DNA from: Voacanga thouarsii
Taxonomy: Eukaryota > Streptophyta > Magnoliopsida > Gentianales > Apocynaceae
Direction: 5' to 3'
Length of the DNA: 64,000 nucleotides
NCBI GenBank assembly: GCA_026120185.1
Contig: JANUWF010001729.1
Span: 248,001 to 312,000, forward strand
Shown here: positions 47,935-59,972 of the stretch, in pieces
How the letters are laid out: each line of letters opens with the position of its first letter
Numbering within the stretch: the stretch's first letter is position 1
Notes under the pieces: generated by a model
The model's input: only the letters and a program-made list of their open reading frames with translations
What the model was told of the DNA's origin: nothing
Databases searched by the model: none
Made by a program: the position numbers and the translations under genes

Positions 47935-48480
47935 TCGTCCTCAAAATTGGCTTACACTTGAAATAGTTCTGGATACTTTTTCAATATCTTCACTACTGTT
48001 TTCCCAAGTTGCATCTTGCACTGGATGATGAATCCACAACACTTTTACAAGTGGATTTTTTTTTATTCCACAATTCTTTTTCAGCATACTCCAAGATTTT
48101 AATAGGCTTTCCCCCATACTTCAAGCTTGGAGTCATCTCATTAGGCTTTTTATTCCAAATATGGACAGGATCAGCCACATACTTCTAAAGTTGGAATACA
48201 TGAAACACTTCATGAATACCTTGAAGATCTATGGGTAACTTTAACCAGCAAGCTACTTTCCCAATCTTCTTGACAATAAGGAATGGTCCCCCAAGTACCT
48301 AAATGGCAATTTCTTTTCTTGTTATTTAATTCCCAATTGTAGTTGTTAAGTCAACTTCAAGAATACACGATTTTCTTCAATAAATTCCAAATCCCTCCTA
48401 GTCGATTAGCATAACTTCTCTATCTACGCTAAACAGCCTCCAGCTTAGTTTTGATCATCTCTATAGCCTGTCGAACTTTT
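47935..48480 (-). pseudogene. Chromovirus E pol C-terminus with chromodomain remnant
   Basis: In sense the pieces read 'GPFLIVKKIGKVA', 'GIHEVFHVFQL', 'KYVADPVHIW', 'PIKILEYAEKELWNKK', then in another frame 'HPVQDATWENSSEDIEKV'. These match the integrase C-terminal (GPF/Y) module and chromodomain of Tekay/Del chromoviruses, where the chromodomain targets chromatin. At least one frameshift and several stops are present. A polypurine-like 'aaggagcggagaatg' (47926-47911) separates it from the LTR. The upstream part is cut at 48480 by D. Confidence 0.75.
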
Positions 48481-49737
48481 CAAGATCGAAGATGAAAAAC
48501 CTTAGAAGGGGGGGGGAATAAAGTTTTTGGAAAACTAAAATTTTCAATAAATCTATTTTGAAGAATAGAAATGTTCTTCGAGTTTTTGATCAACAACACT
48601 TGAAATAGAGAGAGCTTTTCAAAATGAATTTGAGAAATATCTAGATTTAGATTGAGGTAGAATACACGATGCAATTACTACTGGATTGAAAATGGGTTGG
48701 TGAACGCCTTTAAAAAATTTCTTTAAGGAACTAAGAAATTCCAAGCTGGGACGATTTGTAGGTTTATCTGAAAATAAATGTTAAAAGTAAATGTTGAGCA
48801 ATATGACATGGGATTTACAGTGGTTCAATCTGCTAAGATCTACATCAACTACCTTAAGCTCACATTTAAGGATTTTCAACCAGATTTCATTTGTCCAACT
48901 TAATGGTATGAATCTGTATCGAATACAAGAGAGGATCACCACACTTGGTTTTCCAAAACCTTTGAGTCAACCAACAAATCAACGTTCACCCTAAATGGGT
49001 TTTACACCACAACTTTGATGCACAAAGATGATTGAAGATAAATGAAACAAAAAATGGCTCACTTTTTTGAACAGATTCGCACCAAGAATAGGCACAAACA
49101 CTTTTGCCTTTAAGACACAATTTGATTTTATTTTGAAGCACTTCAATAACGGAGATTTTTGTTTTCTATAGAGCAAGAATGTTTCTTAGAAGGATAGAAC
49201 AAAAATCTGCTTTCAAATTGAGTTTAGAAGCCTTATATAGGGATATAAAGTAAAGCACCAATGGCTATAAAATGACTATTAGATTTACTAGTGTTTTAGA
49301 CTTATGTTTTAGATGATGGTGCATCCAAAAGGTAAGTTCAGATTGACACATTTTTAGGTAGAATCGATTTGATACTGTTCATAGAGTTTTGGATGTAGCT
49401 TTTGGATGCAGGGTTGCCTAAAGTTCTTCTCGGTGGAATTAAACTGAATCAAAAGGTAAAGAGGACATAGGAAATTACACAAAGAGATACCTTAACAGGG
49501 ATTCCTAGTCTAAGGTTCTTCCACAACGGATTCTTTTATTTGCAATCTTTCAAGCTTGATCTTCTTGTTGAGTTTCCATTTTCGGATTCTATAGCTTCAA
49601 GAGTTGCTTAGTAATCCTATTTGAATGTCTTGGAAGACCTGAGGTCAAACATGTCTTATGACAGATAGATCACACATGTCAGTCCTCATCATTGTTTGTC
49701 ATAAGTCAAAATACAAGAGACTGCCTTTAGGGCTAAC
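48481..49737 (-). repeat. SIRE-like copia LTR D (left border uncertain)
   Basis: The right end is clear: sense TGTTAGCCCTAAAGG preceded by the purine tract 'ctaaaagggggagat' (49738-49752). The segment includes 'tttacagtggttcaatc' (near 48815) and an '...aaccttagaagggggggggaataaag' stretch near 48500, words common in plant copia LTR regions. No second LTR is present. A piece of it recurs at 1145-1259. Confidence 0.55.
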
Positions 49738-49792
49738 AATCTCCCCCTTTTAGAGTGATGACAAACTTGATGGGATTGTGATATAAATAATT
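49738..49792 (-). other. D polypurine tract and 3' internal stub
   Basis: The purine tract plus about 40 bases of D internal sequence remain before element C begins. Confidence 0.55.
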
Positions 49793-50894
49793 ATCTCATG
49801 GCCACATGTAGAAATTACTACTCGAAAAGTCCTTGGCCAAGGCGATTGTGTATTGGAAACAGTTCCAATTGATACACATATCGAGTAGTGGGTTCCTGGT
49901 ACAAGTACTATTGTATTCGGGCCAGAATTATTTCTGGAGGGAGTTGGTACTAATTCCGTACTCCAAATCGAATAAGATATTGTATGGTGAAATGAGTTAA
50001 TTGCACAGAAGTATGTTATTGAAGGGTTCATGTCAAGCTACTTGACTTCCTGGACTCTTGGGTGGTCATGATGTGTTGCTAGATACCGCTCATGATATGG
50101 GAATATGGGTTTATTAATTGGTGAATTAATAAATCAATTCTGATTAGAATTAATAGGATTAATTCTTATTAATTATGAATTATTAATCTCAAAGACGTTT
50201 GGATTAATTCATGTTCTCTACCAATTGACTAGGAAACCTAATAGGTCACACACAATAGAGGATTATATGCACAAGATGTTATTTGATAACATTGTGGGGT
50301 TGATTGAGAGAAAGAAGAGTTGTTCTGGACAAATTATAATTAGTTATAATTTGTGGTATAAGTTGTAATTGTGAGGACTTGATGTTTCCGATTATAATTA
50401 TGGAATTCTAATAGGATTAGAATTCTCAGTATTTGGGAAGGGAATTTAATGTGATATATAGTAGCCAATAACAGACGAAAAACCCTGGCCAATAGCTGAA
50501 CAACACACAAAAAGAAACAACAACCACGAACTTTTTCTCTTCTTCTCTCTCAATTTGATATTGAAGAAGAACCCTATCCACCACTTAGAATTTTTGCTAG
50601 CACAGAAAGCTACGTGGTTGAGTATTCCTCTGTGTGGATTACTATTAGATATAATCACACACTATTATTATAGTGGGTAGATGTTCAACTCACATGGAGA
50701 TTGATCACGAGGATTGCTGGATCGCGCCTCAACTTGAAGAAGAAAATTTTGTTCTTCGCACGATCACCCAAAGGTAAAAGCTATTACCTTTACTCTCTTT
50801 ATGTCTTGCTTTCCATGCATAGACGGGTCTTGGGAAGGTATCTCCTTTTATTTTCTACTGCATCGTATAGGATACGAGCCTGAGATACCCAACA
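49793..50894 (+). repeat. C 5' LTR, truncated
   Basis: The end GATACCCAACA is followed by G and the primer site. The hairpin array is at 50110-50425, with loop GATG changed to GGTG, G-U changes in the fifth hairpin and one mismatch in the second. Confidence 0.88.
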
Positions 50895-50895
50895 G

Positions 50896-50908
50896 TGGTA
50901 TCAGAGCC
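50896..50908 (+). promoter_or_regulatory. C primer binding site (tRNA-iMet)
   Basis: TGGTATCAGAGCC is an exact match to the copia tRNA-iMet site. Confidence 0.9.
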
Positions 50909-52712
50909 ATGTTATGTGCGGTCTACGGACATTGTTTTGGCATTGAAAAACTGTTTTCGTGTTTGTCTTTGTTTGCTGTGAAAATCGTTTTCACTCGAGT
51001 CGAAATCATTTCGAGCTTTATGCGTTGGGTCCGTAGCACAATATGATTGTGTAAAAGTCACAGCGTATTTCGAAAAGATGCTTTCTTTAGTGCTGAAAAT
51101 TTTTGCAGGAAAAACGTTTTCTTGCAACATGGATGTTGCCCTCTATTTCATCTTAATTTTCCATTTTGATTTTGTTTAAACTAATAAATTAGTTGTTGTT
51201 TAGAGCTTCAAAATAGAAAATATCGTTGAGAATTATTCACACTGAAAATTTGCAGTAGAAGAAAGCACCAGAAATTATTTCTGGAATTTTTGAAAAACGC
51301 CGCCATTGTTGTAGAACACAGGCGGCACTGGCTCCGGCCTCCAAGCCGGCATCGGTTCCATTCTGTTCGCGATGTCTGAAAGTCGTTTTTCGAAGAGAAA
51401 AATTTTTGGAAACCAGAATAGAGCAGGAGCCGGCTCCAACTTCCAAGCCGGAGTCGGTTTTGCTCTGTTTGCGACTTCCAGCTATTAAAAAAAAAAAAAA
51501 TTATCTGGAATAGAATTTTGAAAGAGAAAAACCTCATTTGATGAGAGACGGGATCCAAAAGCATTTTATCAAAATTAGTTTTGAGACAATCAATTTTGTT
51601 CTTCAAAATAATGACTTTGAAAATCTAAAATTGATATATTCTCTAAAAGGGTGATTTTAGAATTTGTTTTATTTTTCCAAAAATAGTGATTTTGGAGTAA
51701 TAAAAGTATATGTTTATTTTGTTTCAGCATAGTCAATGGTATGGTAGATGGTTATGGGCTAAAGCCAATTATATCTGTTCATGCATTTTACAGTATTGGT
51801 TTTCATGAAATAGGGCCTGCGTGTCCTGCCTTCTCTAGAATTCTTGTGTAATTCTCTTCTCATCTAACTCCTCTCGAATGTAACTCGAGGTTTTCTCTCT
51901 CTAGGAAATTATGTAATTAGTTTACATAGGTTAGATAGGAGTAGAATTATTTTATTCTGGAGATGGTAACCAAAACAAGACGAGGAGGTAAGACTTTCTA
52001 CTTAAATCATGCATGAACACATAGGGTTAACTATATTAATTTCTTTTATGGCTCAAAGAAATTAATTTAGGAAAAGTCCATAACCATACCATGTAATCGC
52101 TTTATTACCATGACTATCAATTATGTGATTTATTGATTATTATGCATGTCATTCAATAAAATCACTAAAAGGAACAAATCCCTCAATTAATATTAAACCT
52201 AATTCCTTCCGTTAATATAGTAAGAATGAGAGTCCTTTTTCGAGACCAGGTTGTTGGGCAAACCCAAGCCTACTTTACATTGAGAATGTTCAAGCTATGG
52301 AATTAAATTCCTGATTAATGGGTCGGGTTTAACTAAATTCTTTATCCTGGTTGGGCAAACTCAAGCATAAAGAAATTTAGAGGAGAAGTTGGGGTAGCCT
52401 AAAAGGCTTTAAGATTAAAAGATGTTAATCACCCAATGATCCGGTAGTTACATACGATGTAATTGGTATTGGATACCTACCAATGAACTCAAGGGTGGCT
52501 TGTTGGGCAAACCCAAGGTTATTCTTGAGGAATTTGGATACCGGTCCAATAGGAAAGCTTCCAACGGGCTTTCCCGAATCAGTAGTAGGGGCTATTGGTT
52601 TGAGTAAAATAGTGGAGTAAAAATGCATTTAATTAAAGTCCTAATTATTTGCATATCATGTGCATATACAAGTAGCTAATGCTCTCTATCTTTACATCTA
52701 GTCACTTGCATC
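50909..52712 (+). other. Leader of C with CpG module and three hairpins
   Basis: It is collinear with the A leader. The CpG-rich module at 51319-51475 has 'gccggcatcgg', 'gccggctcc' and 'gccggagtcgg' words between 'tctgtt' words. Hairpins TTGGG-CAAA-CYCAA lie at 52254, 52351 and 52503; the first and third are perfect, the second has one G-U pair. Confidence 0.7.
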
Positions 52713-53452
52713 ATGTTAACGAACATGGACTTACATAGCATTTTGGAAACCAACAAGTTAACCGAATCAAACTATCTCTATTGGTATAGAAATTTGAGAA
52801 TCGTTCTCAAATTGGAAAAGTTGCACTACGTGCTAGACACACCTATTCTACCACCACCTGCCCAAGAAGCTCATGTTGATGAGCATACTATCCATAAGAG
52901 GCACAAGGAGGATAGCGATATAGCATCATGTATTATGCTGGCATCCTTGACTCCTGAGTTGCAAAAACAGCACGAGCATATGGATGCTCAATCGATCATT
53001 TTACATCTTCGAGAGCTGTTTGATGCCCAAGCCAGAACTGTGAGATATGAGATCTCATAGCAACTATTTCGTTGTAAAATGGTAGAGGATTCTTTTGCGG
53101 CCACTCATGGGCTGAAGATACTCGGCTTGATAGAGAAGCTTGGATCTCTCAGGTTTGCAATGGATCATGACTTAAGTGTTGACTTAATTCTACAATCTTT
53201 ACCTAATAGTTTCTCAAAATTTGTGATTAACTATTAGATGAACAAGATTGAGTCCACCATTCCTGAATTGATCAATCTTCTCAAAACTATAGAGTCCTTT
53301 ATGAAGAAGGATTCCAATGCGGTTTTAATGGTAGAATCTTCTTCTTCTAAGAAGAAAGTTCAAAAGAAGAAGAAGAAGGCTGCCATCAAGCCCAAAGGTG
53401 GTGTGAAAAAGAAGGACGTAGCTCCAAGGGCCCATGCCATCATTGTGGAAAG
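52713..53452 (+). pseudogene. Copia C gag
   Basis: The ATG at 52713 opens MLTNMDLHSILETNKLTESN and the copia gag core to 53060, where a TAG stops it. It resumes at 53238 with the helix 'NKIESTIPELINLLKT', a Lys-rich linker and the start of the zinc knuckle, which passes through a frame change (CHHCGK in one frame, GHGRSNC in the next). It is closer to the ancestral start than A, which has a frameshift there. Confidence 0.85.
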
Positions 53453-56400
53453 ATGGGCCACGGGAGGAGCAACTGCAAAACCTACTTGGAGACCATAAAG
53501 GATAAGAAGCAGAAGGAGAAGCTTACAAGCACTTCTACTTCTTCTCCAGGTATGTTTATGATTGAGATAAATACTTCATTTAGAAATGAGATATGGGTAT
53601 TAGATACTGGATGTGGATCTCATTTGTTCAATAACTTGCAGGGACTAAAGAGTAGTAGAAGGATAGAGAAAGGCGACGTGGACCTACGTACTGCAAATGG
53701 GGCAAATGTTGCTGCACTTGCTGTGGGGACATATGAGCTGAACCTGCCTTCGGGATTAATTCTAGAACTGAAAAACTATTATTATATACCAGTTTTAATG
53801 AAAAACATTATCCCAATTGCGTGTTTAGACTTATGTGGATTTAATTTAATATTTAAGAATAAATGTTGTTCTTTTTCATTGAATGATATTCATTATGGTT
53901 TAGCAACTTTAGTTAATGGTTTATATGTTCTAGACTTGGACAATCCAATTCTCAATATTAACAATAAGCAACCTAAAATAGATAACTCTAACACCTCTTA
54001 CTTCTGGCATTGTCGTTTGGGCCATGTAAATGAAAATCGTGTTTCTAAGTTACAAAAGCTTGGTGATTTAGGGTCAATTGATTATTAATCATATGGCACA
54101 TGCGAGTCTTGTTTACTAGATAAAATGACTAGAACTCCTTTTCTAGGAAAAAGAGAGCGGGCCAAGGAGTTGTTAGAACTCATACATTCTGATGTATATG
54201 GCCCAATGTCAATACAAGCAAGAGGAGGTTATAACTATTTCATAACCTTTATCGATGATTTCTCACGATACGGGTATTTGTATTTGATGAAATACAAATC
54301 TGAGGCCTTTGAAAGGTTCAAAGACTTCAAGAATGAAATAGAGAAATAACTTGGCAAAAGTATTAAGACTCTAAGATCTGATCGAGGAGGAGAATACTTG
54401 AGCCAAGAGTTTCTGAGTTATCTTAGAGATAATGGGATATTATCTCAATGGACTTCGCCATATACACCTCAACATAACAGTGTATCTGAGAGAAGGAATC
54501 GAACCCTTCTAGACATGGTACAGACCATGATGGCTTCTGCAGACCTACCAAAATCATTTTAGAGGTATACACTAGAGACTTCTGTTTATATACTAAGCAG
54601 AGTTCTGACAAAATTGGTTGATACTATCCCATTTGAGATGTTCTTTGGTAAGAGACCAAAGTTATCACACTTGCGAGTATGGGGTTGTCTTGCCTTTGTC
54701 AAAAGGCCACAGTCAGACAAACTTGAAAGTGAGTCTGACAAGTATTTGTTTGTGCGATATCTGAAAGAATCTTTCGGATATTACTTCTGTTTACCCTCCG
54801 AAAACAAATTATTTGTTTTGAAGTATGCCGTCTTCTTAGAGAAGGAGCATATGCTCAAAGGGGATAGTGTGAGTAAGATTGAACTTAGTGAAATTCATGA
54901 AGATCAAATAAACGAGGATCAACCGACTAACCCCAAATCTATTGAGAGAATAGATGAACCTTCTAATACACAAGAACCTCGTAGATCTAGTAGGATACGT
55001 GTGGCACCTGAGAGATATGGATTTCTTATTTGTGACCATAATGGCGTATTGCTCATAGATGAAGATGAGTCTAATACTTACAAGGATGTTCTGAATAGTT
55101 CAGAATCTGGCAAATGACTTGAGGCCATGAAGTCAGAGATAGATTTCATGTACAATAACCAAGTATGGACTTTGGTTGATCCACCTAAAGGAATTAAACC
55201 TATTGGGTACAAGTGGGTTTTCAAGAAGAAAACGGACATGGATGGTAACTTAGTTACCTATAAAGCACAATTAGTGGCGAAAGGTTATCGTCAACAACAT
55301 GGTATTGACTATGATGAAACCTTCTTGCCAGTAGCCATGTTGAAATCCATCAGGATACTCCTAGCCGTTGCTGCTCATTATGATTATGAGATTTGGCAAA
55401 TGAATGTGAAAACAGCTTTCCTAAATAAAAATCTAACTGAGGAAGTGTATATGACATAACCTGAGGGTTTCACATCCAGTGATGGCACAAAGGTGTGCAA
55501 GTTGCAAAGGTCCATTTATGGACTTAAGCAAGCTTCTAGAGTTGGAATATCCGTTTTAGTGAAACAATCAAAGTGTTTGGTTTCATTCAAAACATGGATG
55601 AGCCTTATGTATACAAGAAGGTTAGTGAAAGTGCAATCATTTTCTTACTGCTTTATGTAGATGTCATATTGCTAATAGGAAACGATATACCTATCTTGCA
55701 AATGGTTAAAACTTGGTTATCCAAACAATTCTCCATGAATGATGTTGGAGAAGCAACTTATATTCTTGGAATAAGGATCTATAGAGATAGATCCAAAAGG
55801 TTGCTGGGTCGTTCACGGTCTACATACATAGATAAAGTGCTAAAGAGGTTTAGCATGGATCAATCCAAAAAGGGATTCTTGCCCATGTCACATGGTGTAA
55901 GCCTTTCAAAGTTGATGTCTCCCAAGACACAAGTTGAAAGGGATCACATGAGTAAGATTCCATATGCCTCGGCAGTTGGATCTATCTTGAATGCTACGAT
56001 ATGTACTAGGCCCGATGTATCTTCGTGTGCTCTCAGTTTGATGAGCAGATACCAATCCGACCCTGGTGAGGGTCATTGGGCAGTTGTAAAGAACATCCTT
56101 AAGTACTTACGAAGGACTAAGAATATGTTCTTAGTATATGGAGAAGGTGATATGAAAATAAATGGGTATACTGATGCTAGTTTTCAATCTGACAAAGATG
56201 ATTTCAAATCATAATTCGATTACCTGTTTACGTTATGCGGAAGGGCAATAAGTTGGAAAAGTTCTAAACAAGAGACTATTGCCGACTCTACAATAGAAGC
56301 TGAGTACATAGCTGCTTCTGAAGCAGCTAAGGAGGCTGTTTGGATCAAGAAGTTCGTGACAAAACTGGGTGTGGTTCCTAGTGTTGTTGCTCCAATAACC

Positions 56401-56520
56401 TTGTATTGTGACAACAACGGAGCCATTGCACAAGCAAAGGAGCCGCGGTCTTACCAACGATCTAAACACGTACTACAACTCTATCTCTGATTCGAGAGAT
56501 CATAGATAGGAATGATGTAA
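53453..56520 (+). pseudogene. Copia C pol: protease, integrase, RT, RNase H
   Basis: A single frame runs from 53453 to about 55545, with stops at about 54086, 54347, 54559, 55115 and 55457; a one-base loss near 55545 then shifts it to the frame ending at 56214. Protease has DTGCGSH (53603). Integrase has 'WHCRLGHVNENR...CESCLL', 'FIDDFSRYGY', 'RSDRGGEYLS' and 'SVSERRNRTLLD'. In RT the first catalytic Asp is Asn (MNVKTAF, 55403-55405) and YVDD is YVDV (55663-55665). RNase H 'AEYIAASEAAKEAVWIKK' and 'LYCDNNGAIAQAKEPRS' is complete but in broken frame. Confidence 0.9.
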
Positions 56521-56631
56521 AGATAGAGAGAGTTTTCATGGTTGAGAACATAGCTGACCCGCTTACGAAAGCACTATCCCAAAAGAAACATGATTCTCAT
56601 GTTGAGTCATTCGGTATTAGATATATGAATG

Positions 56632-57537
56632 ATTTCTAGAGAGAGTTGGCACTAATTTCGTACTCCAAGACGAATGAGATATTGTATGGTGAAATGAGTT
56701 AATTGCACTGTAGTTTGTTATTGAAGGATTCATATCAACCCACTTAACTTCCTGGACTCTTGGGTGGTCATGATGTGTTGCTAGATACCGCTCATGATCT
56801 GGGAATATGAGTTTATTAATTGATGAATTAATAAACCAATCCTGATTAGAATTAATAAGATTAATTCTAATTAATTATGGATTATTAATCTCAAAAACAT
56901 TTGGATCAATTCATGTTCTCTACCAATTAACTGGGAAACCTAATAGGTCACACACAATAGAGGATTATATACTCAAGATATTATTTGATAACATTGTGGG
57001 GTTGATTGAGAGAAAGAAGAGTTGTTCTGGACAAATTATAATTAGGGAATTCTAATAGGATTAGAATTCTCAGTTTTGGGAAGGAAATTTCGTGTGATAT
57101 ATAGTAGCTAATAACACACGAAAAACCCTGGCTAATAGCTGAACAACACAAAAAAAGAAACAACAGCCATGAATTTTTTCTCTTCTTCTCTCTTGATTTG
57201 ATCTTGAAGAAGAACCCTAGCCGCCACTTAGAATTTCTGCTAGCACAGAAAGCTACATGTTTGAGTATTCCTCTGTGTGAATTACTATTAGAGATAATCA
57301 CACACTGTGATTATAGTGGGTAGACGTTCAACTCACATGGAGGTTGATCACGAGGATTGATGGATCGCGTCTCAACTTGAAGAAGAAATTTTTGTTCTTC
57401 GCACGATCACCCAAAGGTAAAAGCTGTTACCTTTACTCTCTTTATGTCTTGTTTTCCACATATAGACGGGTCCTGAGAGGGTATCTCGTTTTATTTTTTG
57501 CTGCGCCGTATAGGATACGAGCCTGAGATATCCAACG
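56632..57537 (+). repeat. C 3' LTR, truncated
   Basis: It starts inside the LTR at 'atttctagagag' directly after the pol tail, so the polypurine tract and about 770 bases are lost. It ends GATATCCAACG (canonical ...CCAACA). A further short deletion removes the right arm of the fourth hairpin and the fifth hairpin, near 57043. Confidence 0.85.
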
Positions 57538-59179
57538 GCATATAATGTGGAGAACAGCTCTACTAAAGATAGGATAAACGCAAAGTATTGATGTCTAGTA
57601 AAAGGCTCAATTAAGGCTGTTGAGCTATAGAAGAATTGGTCAACAATTGCTATCCTTCTCTAAACTTTTGAAATATTCCACACAATAGAGGATTATAGCT
57701 ATAATTCATTATAAAGCTATAAATTGGTCAACAATTATAGCTAAGTGTTTTTCCTTATAAAGCTAAATGCTTTCTTGATACAACAAAATGCTTTCCTGAT
57801 ATAGCTAAGTGTTTTTCCTAATATACCAAAGCATGAGCTTTTTGTTTGAACTTGAGAGCATTGGTTGCTAGATTATAATGTAAACTCTTTTCCTTGGAAT
57901 TTACGTATAATAAACCTTTTATGCATTAAAATTTAATTAATAGTAATGGATTTTATGCAACTTCTTATGATACCTAAACCATTTCAAATACATAGGCTTA
58001 TTTAAACATATAATCATGCCTATGTATGTTCTAACCTTATGTAATGAATAATGCATCTCTATGAAACTACATCTCTAGTGAATGCTATATTTTAATAAAG
58101 AAAAGCATTTCCATAATGATGCATGAAAGATGTTTTACCTAATTACATTCTGAAGCATTATTATGCTGATTTTAATTTTGGTTACTTTTAAGCAATGCAT
58201 GCATAACATGAGGAATTTTATCCTCACTGGCCTTGGAAAATTGATAGCTTTTATGCCTAATGAATCCTAAGAAATTATCTTAGAAAATTTATAAGCTTTT
58301 ATACTTAGTAGACCTTGGAAAATGCTCTTTGAAAATATGATGAAAATTTAGAAAACTATATTTTGGCCAAAAAAATAGTTTTCTTGATCTTCCTTCAAGT
58401 AATGCAATATTGAACTAGCCTTGTGAAGCAATGAAGTCGTGAAGTACTTAGCAAGGGCTTTTTCTTTCTACACTAGCCTACATTAGAGGTAGATTACCCC
58501 AAGTAACCGAATTAGTTTTGATATTCATCTTAATCCGAACAGAATGACAGGACATTGGAATTGTCATCCTTGACTGGCCATTGTTGCCTAGTAATTCCTT
58601 ATGATATATTATTAGATTGTTCACATGATACCAAGCAGGGACACTCAGTATGTTCAATCCCTTGCCACCTCAATGGTGATTGACGCCAAACTTGGGAATC
58701 CTAGGTTTATGGTGGTAAGTAAATGATCCCTAAGTGCTAGGTAATGTGCTTGTGTCACTCACCAATCCGGCATGATCTGGTTAAGTGCTAAAAGCACAAC
58801 CCATAGTACAATAAGAGCGTGGTAGTTGAAGGCGAAGCATTGTGAACTTTACACGCAGGTAATCCTTTTATTGACAGAAGTACTTGCTTTTCTTAAAATT
58901 GGAACTATATGTTTTAAAAGAAAACCATGTTTTTTCAAATGGACATAAATTTTAAACTAAATTAGTATGATTTTTTACTACTCAACTTGTAAAGTTGTTT
59001 TCAGTGGAATTTAAGAAACACTTTAGAAATGTTTTTTATATAAGCTTGGTGTGATTTTTGTTGAGGAAATAGATGGCTAATTGGCTTTTAATTCTAGCAC
59101 TTTCAGAGGAACCCAAATCAGGGAATTTTAAGAAAGTAAAGAGAAAACGAACTATCTTCTTAGAATCTAACAGACTCTT
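57538..59179 (+). repeat. Chromovirus LTR fragment
   Basis: The part 58620-58700 ('ccttgccacctcaatggtgattgacgcc') aligns with the complement of 44560-44640 in LTR E, giving + orientation. Short direct repeats occur at 57638-57817 (two 'ggtcaacaatt', two 'atagctaagtgtttttcc', two 'aatgctttc'). No ORF is supported. Confidence 0.5.
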
Positions 59180-59622
59180 CGATAGGGCCTAACTTAGTCA
59201 TATATTTCCTAGTTATTTGAGACCATTTTGTGATATATTTTGTTCAATAATTGGTCATATTCCTTCATCTTTGAGATGTTACCCTTGGAAAGGTATTTTG
59301 TGTATTATTTCAGATTTTAGGGGTATAATAAGACAAAACCGTCGTGGAACAGAACAAAACCAGCGCCAATTAGGAGCTAGAGGCTACGCCGGTTGCAATC
59401 CGGAAGAGTTGGTATGAAAATCAAGAAAAATCAGCAAACGGATGGAGAAATAGACCACAACTGGCGCTGGCCCTAGGTAGGATAAACGGCACCGGCTATA
59501 CACTAGTACTAAGGCAATGCCTCGATTTTTGTGTGTATTTTTTGGCAATTTCTAGAGTTTTAGTACTTTCCTAGTTCTATTCGGCTAGAAACCCGAAAGG
59601 GATAAATTTAGGCACTTCTAAA
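59180..59622 (+). repeat. Gypsy G5 LTR, first part
   Basis: It begins CGATAGGGCCTAAC (canonical TGATAGGGCC) and follows the G4 and G1 LTRs, with the GC-rich block at 59345-59510. There is no polypurine tract before it, so it may be a 5' LTR. It is cut at 59622 by LTR F, and its remainder lies beyond the window. Confidence 0.65.
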
Positions 59623-59855
59623 TGTGAAACCCCAGTTAAAACCAACCTTAGAGTAAAGGGGTTGGGTTGCATATAATACTTTATTGCATGTTTGAATATA
59701 TTTTTATAAGATTTTATGTGCATTGAATTTGTGTTTCATGGGCTTGATTATGATTATTGAGTGAGAAGAGCAAAATGGTAATTTTTGCTTGAGGTGGAAA
59801 AGAGAGATAACTTGAGGATTTAATAGGAAAATATTTTTAGAGGGAAAATAAGAAC

Positions 59856-59972
59856 AAGAGTTATTGTGGTTTAGTGGTTAGAGCCTTAGAATTAATTCTT
59901 AAGGTCTTGGGTTCAAATTCCATCATAGGAGCTTTAGCTTGGTTAAATTTTATTTTTGCTTGGGAAGAGTTA
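59856..59972 (+). mobile_element. Short tRNA-derived (SINE-like) insertion
   Basis: A-box-like 'gtggtttagtggttagagc' (59866-59884) and B-box-like 'gggttcaaattcc' (59909-59921) are spaced as in a tRNA gene. The middle can fold (CCTTA pairing TAAGG), but the loop is too long for a true tRNA. A T-rich tail follows. Direct repeats 'aagagtta' at 59856-59863 and 59965-59972 bracket it. This fits a very short SINE; a tRNA pseudogene is the alternative. Confidence 0.45.

Larger units (their letters stand above)
49793..57537 (+). mobile_element. Ty1/copia element C (both LTRs 5'-truncated)
   Basis: It is a sister of A: primer site, leader, gag, protease, integrase, RT and RNase H are collinear with it. 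The 5' LTR (49793-50894) starts at 'tatctcatgg', some 640 bases into the LTR. The 3' LTR (56632-57537) starts at 'atttctagagag', and the polypurine tract is deleted with its first part. No target duplication can be read. It retains the RNase H segment missing in A. Confidence 0.88.

Noticed and set aside
48480..48510. Left LTR border of D at the G-run near 48507
   Set aside because: No TG/CA end or target duplication could be read there, so the border is left as uncertain.
59866..59940. Functional tRNA gene
   Set aside because: A- and B-box words are present, but the anticodon loop is too long, the acceptor arms do not pair and the B-box has an extra base.
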